Source: Stramonita haemastoma
Taxonomy: Eukaryota > Mollusca > Gastropoda > Neogastropoda > Muricidae
Reading direction: 5' to 3'
Assembly (NCBI GenBank): GCA_030674155.1
Contig: CM060326.1
Location: 14,625,535-14,635,534 of the forward strand
Length of the DNA: 10,000 nucleotides
The notes under the pieces are model-generated. The model had not been told where the DNA came from. It ran no database searches and saw only the letters and a list, made by a program, of their open reading frames with translations. Positions 7,176-10,000 of the stretch are shown here, in pieces (within the stretch, counting starts at the first letter, position 1; each line of letters opens with the position of its first letter). The position numbers and the translations under genes were made by a program.

Positions 7176-7928
7176 ATTTGTGACGATCCACCACGTAATG
7201 AGTCGAATTTCAACAGAGGTCAATTTTTAGTTATTGATTTGTTATCGATTTGCAATAAAATGGCTATACGATACAAAAACGAGATTGAAAATCGGACAAT
7301 TCTATGAAACATTATTATAAGTTGAAATGATAGACTACAGGAAATGGCGAAACTTGAAATTGATAAGTATAGCATCCTAATAGGTGGTCAGAATGAGGAC
7401 CTGGGTATTTTCAAAACACGTTTAAAGGCAAAAGGAAACAAAGTTATGCTTTGATATTTCACTACAAGGTAGAATAATTCTGATACTTTTATAATCCATC
7501 AAAACTTCAAAATCGACAAACTGACCCCCACCTGTATAAAATGGCTCCTAGCAAAAACGAAACCACTGGGTTAGGTGCTAAGCAACTCCTTTCGAAGTGG
7601 AGCTTCACATTTTTCACCGCAAGCAACTTTAAAAAAACAACAACACTTTTTTAATTCATTCATACATGCATGCAAAATTCATTGGTCAACAAGCACTATT
7701 AATAGTAATAAACGTTAACCATGTGCACTCATATGTTCATGGTTTGCACATTGATATTGTACAAAAATGGAAATATACGACTTGCACATACAATAATTAT
7801 GTTATGCCTCTATATCAGCTCAAGCAACTTTAACTTTGCCTTGCCAACTCTATACCGTTCTTCACGGCCAACTGAGTCCAAAGTGCAATAAAGAGCATTT
7901 GACTTTAAGCTCCGGTCAGATCATTGAT
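7176..7928. other. AT-rich stretch without a gene
   Basis: No coding region supported. AACCATG and CATGGTT form a 7-bp inverted repeat near 7718-7745. An AATAAA string at 7887-7892 in GTGCAATAAAGAGCATTTGAC, just before the GAA-core repeat, could be the 3' end of an old retroposon, but nothing upstream was recognised as coding. Confidence 0.5.
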
Positions 7929-8106
7929 CTGTCCTCGTTTCTGACCTGTCCGTTGATCTAGAAGAAGAAGAAGAAGAAAGATGCAGGTAACGGGGAAAGA
8001 ATGCGACGGTAAAGGAGAAATTTAGTGGTGATATTCTTTGCTGGTTTACTGAAGTGAATAGAACAAAATGAGGTCTGCGTTTCAAAGGATTGTTTATCTG
8101 TCCTCT
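7929..8106 (+). repeat. GAA-core repeat unit, copy 1 (six GAA triplets)
   Basis: The unit opens with CTGTCCTCGTTT, reaches (GAA)6 at 7961-7978, and continues GATGCAGGTAACGGGGAAAG through GGTTTACTGAAGTGAATA to TTCAAAGGA. The next unit starts about 176 bp later with CTGTCCTCGTTTTTG. The flank after the GAA core is matched again at 8587-8712, so the two units are head-to-tail. Confidence 0.8.
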
Positions 8107-8499
8107 GTCCTCGTTTTTGCACTTTTCGTTTAACGAGAGGAAGAAGAAAAGAAGAAGAAGAAGAAGAAGAAGAAGAAGAAGAAGAAGAAGAAGAAGAAGA
8201 AGAAGAAGAAGAAGAAGAACAATGAAGAGAAGAAGAAGAAGAAGAAGAAGAAGAAGAAGAAGAAGAAGAAGAAGAAGAAGAAGAAGAGAAGAAGAAGAAG
8301 AAGAAGAAGAAGAAGAAGAAGAAGAAGAAATGGAAAGAAGAAGAAGAAGAAGAAGAAGAAGAAGAAGAAGAAGAAGAAGAAGAAGAAGAAGAAGAAGAAG
8401 AGAGGAAGAGAGGAAAGGAAGAAGAGAAGAGAAGAAGAAGAAAAGAAGAAGAAGAAGAAGAAGAAGAAGAAGAAGAAGAAGAAGAAGAAGAAGATGAGA

Positions 8500-8533
<34 letters not shown>

Positions 8534-8712
8534 GATGAAGAAGAAGAAGAAGAAGAAGAAGAAGAAGAAGAAGAAGAAGAAGAAAGGTGCAGGTAACGAG
8601 GAAAGAAAGAACGGGACGGTGAAGCAGAAAATGAGTAGTGATATTCTTTACCGGTTTACTGAAGTGAATAAAATAAAATGAGTAGCCTACTGCGTTTCAG
8701 AGGCTTTGTTTC
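8107..8712 (+). repeat. GAA-core repeat unit, copy 2 (greatly expanded core)
   Basis: Same left part (from GTCCTCGTTT at 8107) and same right flank (GTGCAGGTAACGAGGAAAG, then TTTACTGAAGTGAATA and TGCGTTTCAGAGG) as copy 1. The core here fills about 8140-8587. The right flank differs from copy 1 by scattered substitutions and a few small indels. Apart from core length the two units agree in order. Confidence 0.8.
8140..8587 (+). repeat. Long interrupted (GAA)n tract with an internal (GAT)n block
   Basis: GAA triplets dominate the tract, broken by AACAATGAAGAG (about 8218-8229), AATGGAAAG (about 8329-8337), a GAGAGGAAG-type block (about 8400-8440) and a GAT/ATG run (8500-8533). Unbroken purine stretches on the + strand run about 8224-8330, 8332-8494 and 8537-8587. 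The Arg/Glu-rich open frame across 8090-8497 is a translation of the repeat. Long GAA/TTC tracts are known to form triplex (H-DNA) structures and to be unstable. Confidence 0.95.
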
Positions 8713-9547
8713 CCCCCAAGTTGAAAGCCTTAGTGATTTTCTTTTCAAAGGCCTTCTAATTAGTGTACTAGGCTGAAAGAAAGCCTGTCTCAAGTTAACG
8801 GTAATAGCACTGGGGCTCCTTATTTCACAGGCAGGCACATCTCTGGCAAGTCTCGTTTATCTGTGCATGCGTCACTTCCTGTCATGCCCCAAGGCTGTCA
8901 AGTCTTGTTGACAACGCCATAAAATGTGGCGGCCCTTTCTTCTGCTATTTACAGGGGATAACAGAACGTTGAAACAAAGGCTTCACAAGGAGGCTGCCTG
9001 CTTTGTTATCAGGATGCTCCTACTTGGAGAAAACGCCTCAATTTTTTTTTTTTTTATCACCTAAACTAACGAGATTTTAGTGCTTGTCAAGGAACTTCCT
9101 GTCAACACGTTGGCTGGTGTTTATGATGTGAGGGTTTTGGTTGAGATTCTTTTTTCTGTTCTTAAAACAACAGTTGCTTGGATTGCAAAGGAGATTTCAA
9201 GAAAAAGCTCTGATCTATCATCTAGTTATACTCTCCTGAATATCAAAGCTGTTATCTCTTAACAGTTTTAGTCTATTTATATTCTAGCAATATTCATACG
9301 GCAAGATTACCATTTTCCTGAAATGTGTGAAAGTGCACTTATGTTGCAATATAATGTGTGAATGTATAATTAAAAAAAAAACACACACACGTCGATATGT
9401 GCACTATGTTAAATAGTCGTGAAGTATACTTTTAGACTATGCCGATTTATCATGAGTGGTAACAAAAAATCCCCGAGAGCCCAGGCCAAAAGCTAGGGCA
9501 GTTACTGATGTCAGCTTAAGTAGCTACTTTAAAAGGTTGTGATGCTT
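8713..9547. other. Mostly gene-free stretch with one possible exon
   Basis: Holds the coding-like stretch described separately (9065-9262) and two small inverted repeats: TGTCAA/TTGACA near 8896-8914 and CGCCA/TGGCG near 8915-8933. A T-run lies at about 9041-9054 and an A-run with CA repeats at 9371-9390. Nothing else was recognised. Confidence 0.5.
9065..9262 (+). other. Coding-like open stretch, possible (terminal) exon
   Basis: The + strand is open from 9065 to the TAA at 9260-9262. From 9083 the peptide reads LVKELPVNTLAGVYDVRV and then a hydrophobic, helix-like segment with TTVAWIAKEISRKSSDL. About 40% of these codons are RNY, above the 25% expected by chance. Upstream are a T-run (about 9041-9054), CTAAC (9066-9070) resembling a branch point, and TTTTAG ending at 9080 as a possible acceptor. 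The pyrimidine run lies upstream of the putative branch point, which is not the usual order. GTGAGG at 9128 could be a donor, shortening the exon. No protein family was recognised, and no polyadenylation signal follows convincingly. Confidence 0.2.
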
Positions 9548-9936
9548 ATTTGTATTTTGTACCATTTTATGTAACAGCAGATTACTCTGCGTAAAATTTG
9601 GGCTGCTCTCCCCGGGAGAGAGTGCGTTGCCACATGTGCAGCGCCAACCCTTTTTTTTTTTCTTTTTCCTGTGTGTTACTGTATTTTGTTCCCTACCAGT
9701 GTGGCGTCTTTCTACAGAATTTTGCCAGGGCAACCGCCTTGTTGCCGTGGGTTCTTTTACGCGCGCTAAATAATGATGTGTAACACACGGGACCTCGGTA
9801 TATCGTCTCACCCGAAAAACATGCGCCCAGACCACCACTCAGGTTCTAATGGATGGGGAACAAGTCTTGGGCCCAAACGGGGTACGAACGACCGCACACT
9901 CATTATATGTCGAGATTGCTTTCAGCCACGACAAGC
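9548..9936 (-). mobile_element. SINE-B copy 2: tRNA-headed SINE, minus strand
   Basis: On the - strand: a worn tRNA-like head (about 9936-9865; B-box position CGTTCGTACCC at 9890-9880), GAGACGATATACCGAGG (near 9800-9816), GTAAAAGAACCCACGG (near 9747-9762), a TTTTGCCAGGG-complement block, an internal A-rich linker (opposite the T-run 9651-9661), then the 3' module with hairpins CTCTC/GAGAG (9606-9620) and GCAGA/TCTGC (9577-9590), ending AAAATACAAATAAG. It is colinear with 6781-7175 along its whole length. The - strand frame crossing most of it is not a gene. Confidence 0.82.
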
Positions 9937-10000
9937 TTTTATCATTAGAGCTTGTACTTTCATTGTTAAAACTTGTAAAGATATCTGAAGGCCAGTGCAG

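Noticed and set aside
7880..7928. AATAAA with surrounding GTGCAATAAAGAGCATTTGAC as a LINE 3' end or gene polyadenylation site
   Set aside because: No coding remnant of a LINE or gene was recognised upstream; the motif alone is common.
8090..8497. 135-residue open frame rich in Arg and Glu
   Set aside because: It is the translation of the GAA microsatellite; the non-repeat start has no coding character.
9008..9058. A third SINE-B 3' module (GGATGCTCC, CTTGGAGA, then a T-run)
   Set aside because: Only a short stretch resembles 6839-6865 and the flanks do not align, so chance similarity cannot be excluded.

Overview
This window looks like non-coding nuclear DNA from an animal with a repeat-rich genome. 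It is most likely a lophotrochozoan and probably a gastropod mollusc. The lineage is inferred from the overall look of the tRNA-derived SINEs and (CAA)n/(GAA)n-rich repeats, not from a marker gene. Nothing bacterial is present: no operons, no long ORFs with ribosome binding sites, no rRNA and no CRISPR. I could not establish any protein-coding gene. Most long open frames lie in microsatellites (poly-Q, poly-R/E, Thr-His, Cys-Val) or cross SINE copies.

Layout. 1-427: a TTG/CTG patch, then a full-length tRNA-headed SINE (called SINE-A here) on the + strand. 428-1300: no gene; it holds a short palindrome and a CAA-rich patch. 1301-1625: a G-rich minisatellite of about 20 bp units, each carrying a TATAACATT-like core. 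1703-1848: a SINE-A relic without its tRNA head. 2225-2643: a second full-length SINE-A on the - strand, with a perfect Pol III B box and T-arm. 2940-3037: an inverted repeat and a diverged piece of a GAA-containing repeat. 3292-3321: a G-quadruplex-type motif. 3776-4096: a CA-rich tract interrupted by C21. 4632-4716: the broken 3' end of a LINE coding region, running straight into (GATA)17(GACA)4(GATA)32. 5073-6558: a direct tandem duplication with a unit of about 720 bp, each unit consisting of a TTG/CTG tract, about 440 bp of unique sequence and a GT-rich tract. 6781-7175 and 9548-9936: two - strand copies of a second tRNA-headed SINE family (SINE-B). 7929-8712: a tandem duplication of a roughly 175 bp unit. 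Its internal GAA tract has 6 triplets in the first copy and about 450 bp of mostly GAA in the second. 9065-9262: a coding-like open stretch that may be an exon, weakly supported.

The parts do not form a pathway. What links them is repeat biology: retroposons carrying microsatellite tails or cores, later expanded or duplicated. The more interesting points are a module shared by the two SINE families, the LINE whose stop codon falls inside its GATA tail, and the sharply unequal GAA expansion between sister copies. I see no sign of a novel defence, biosynthetic or regulatory system.
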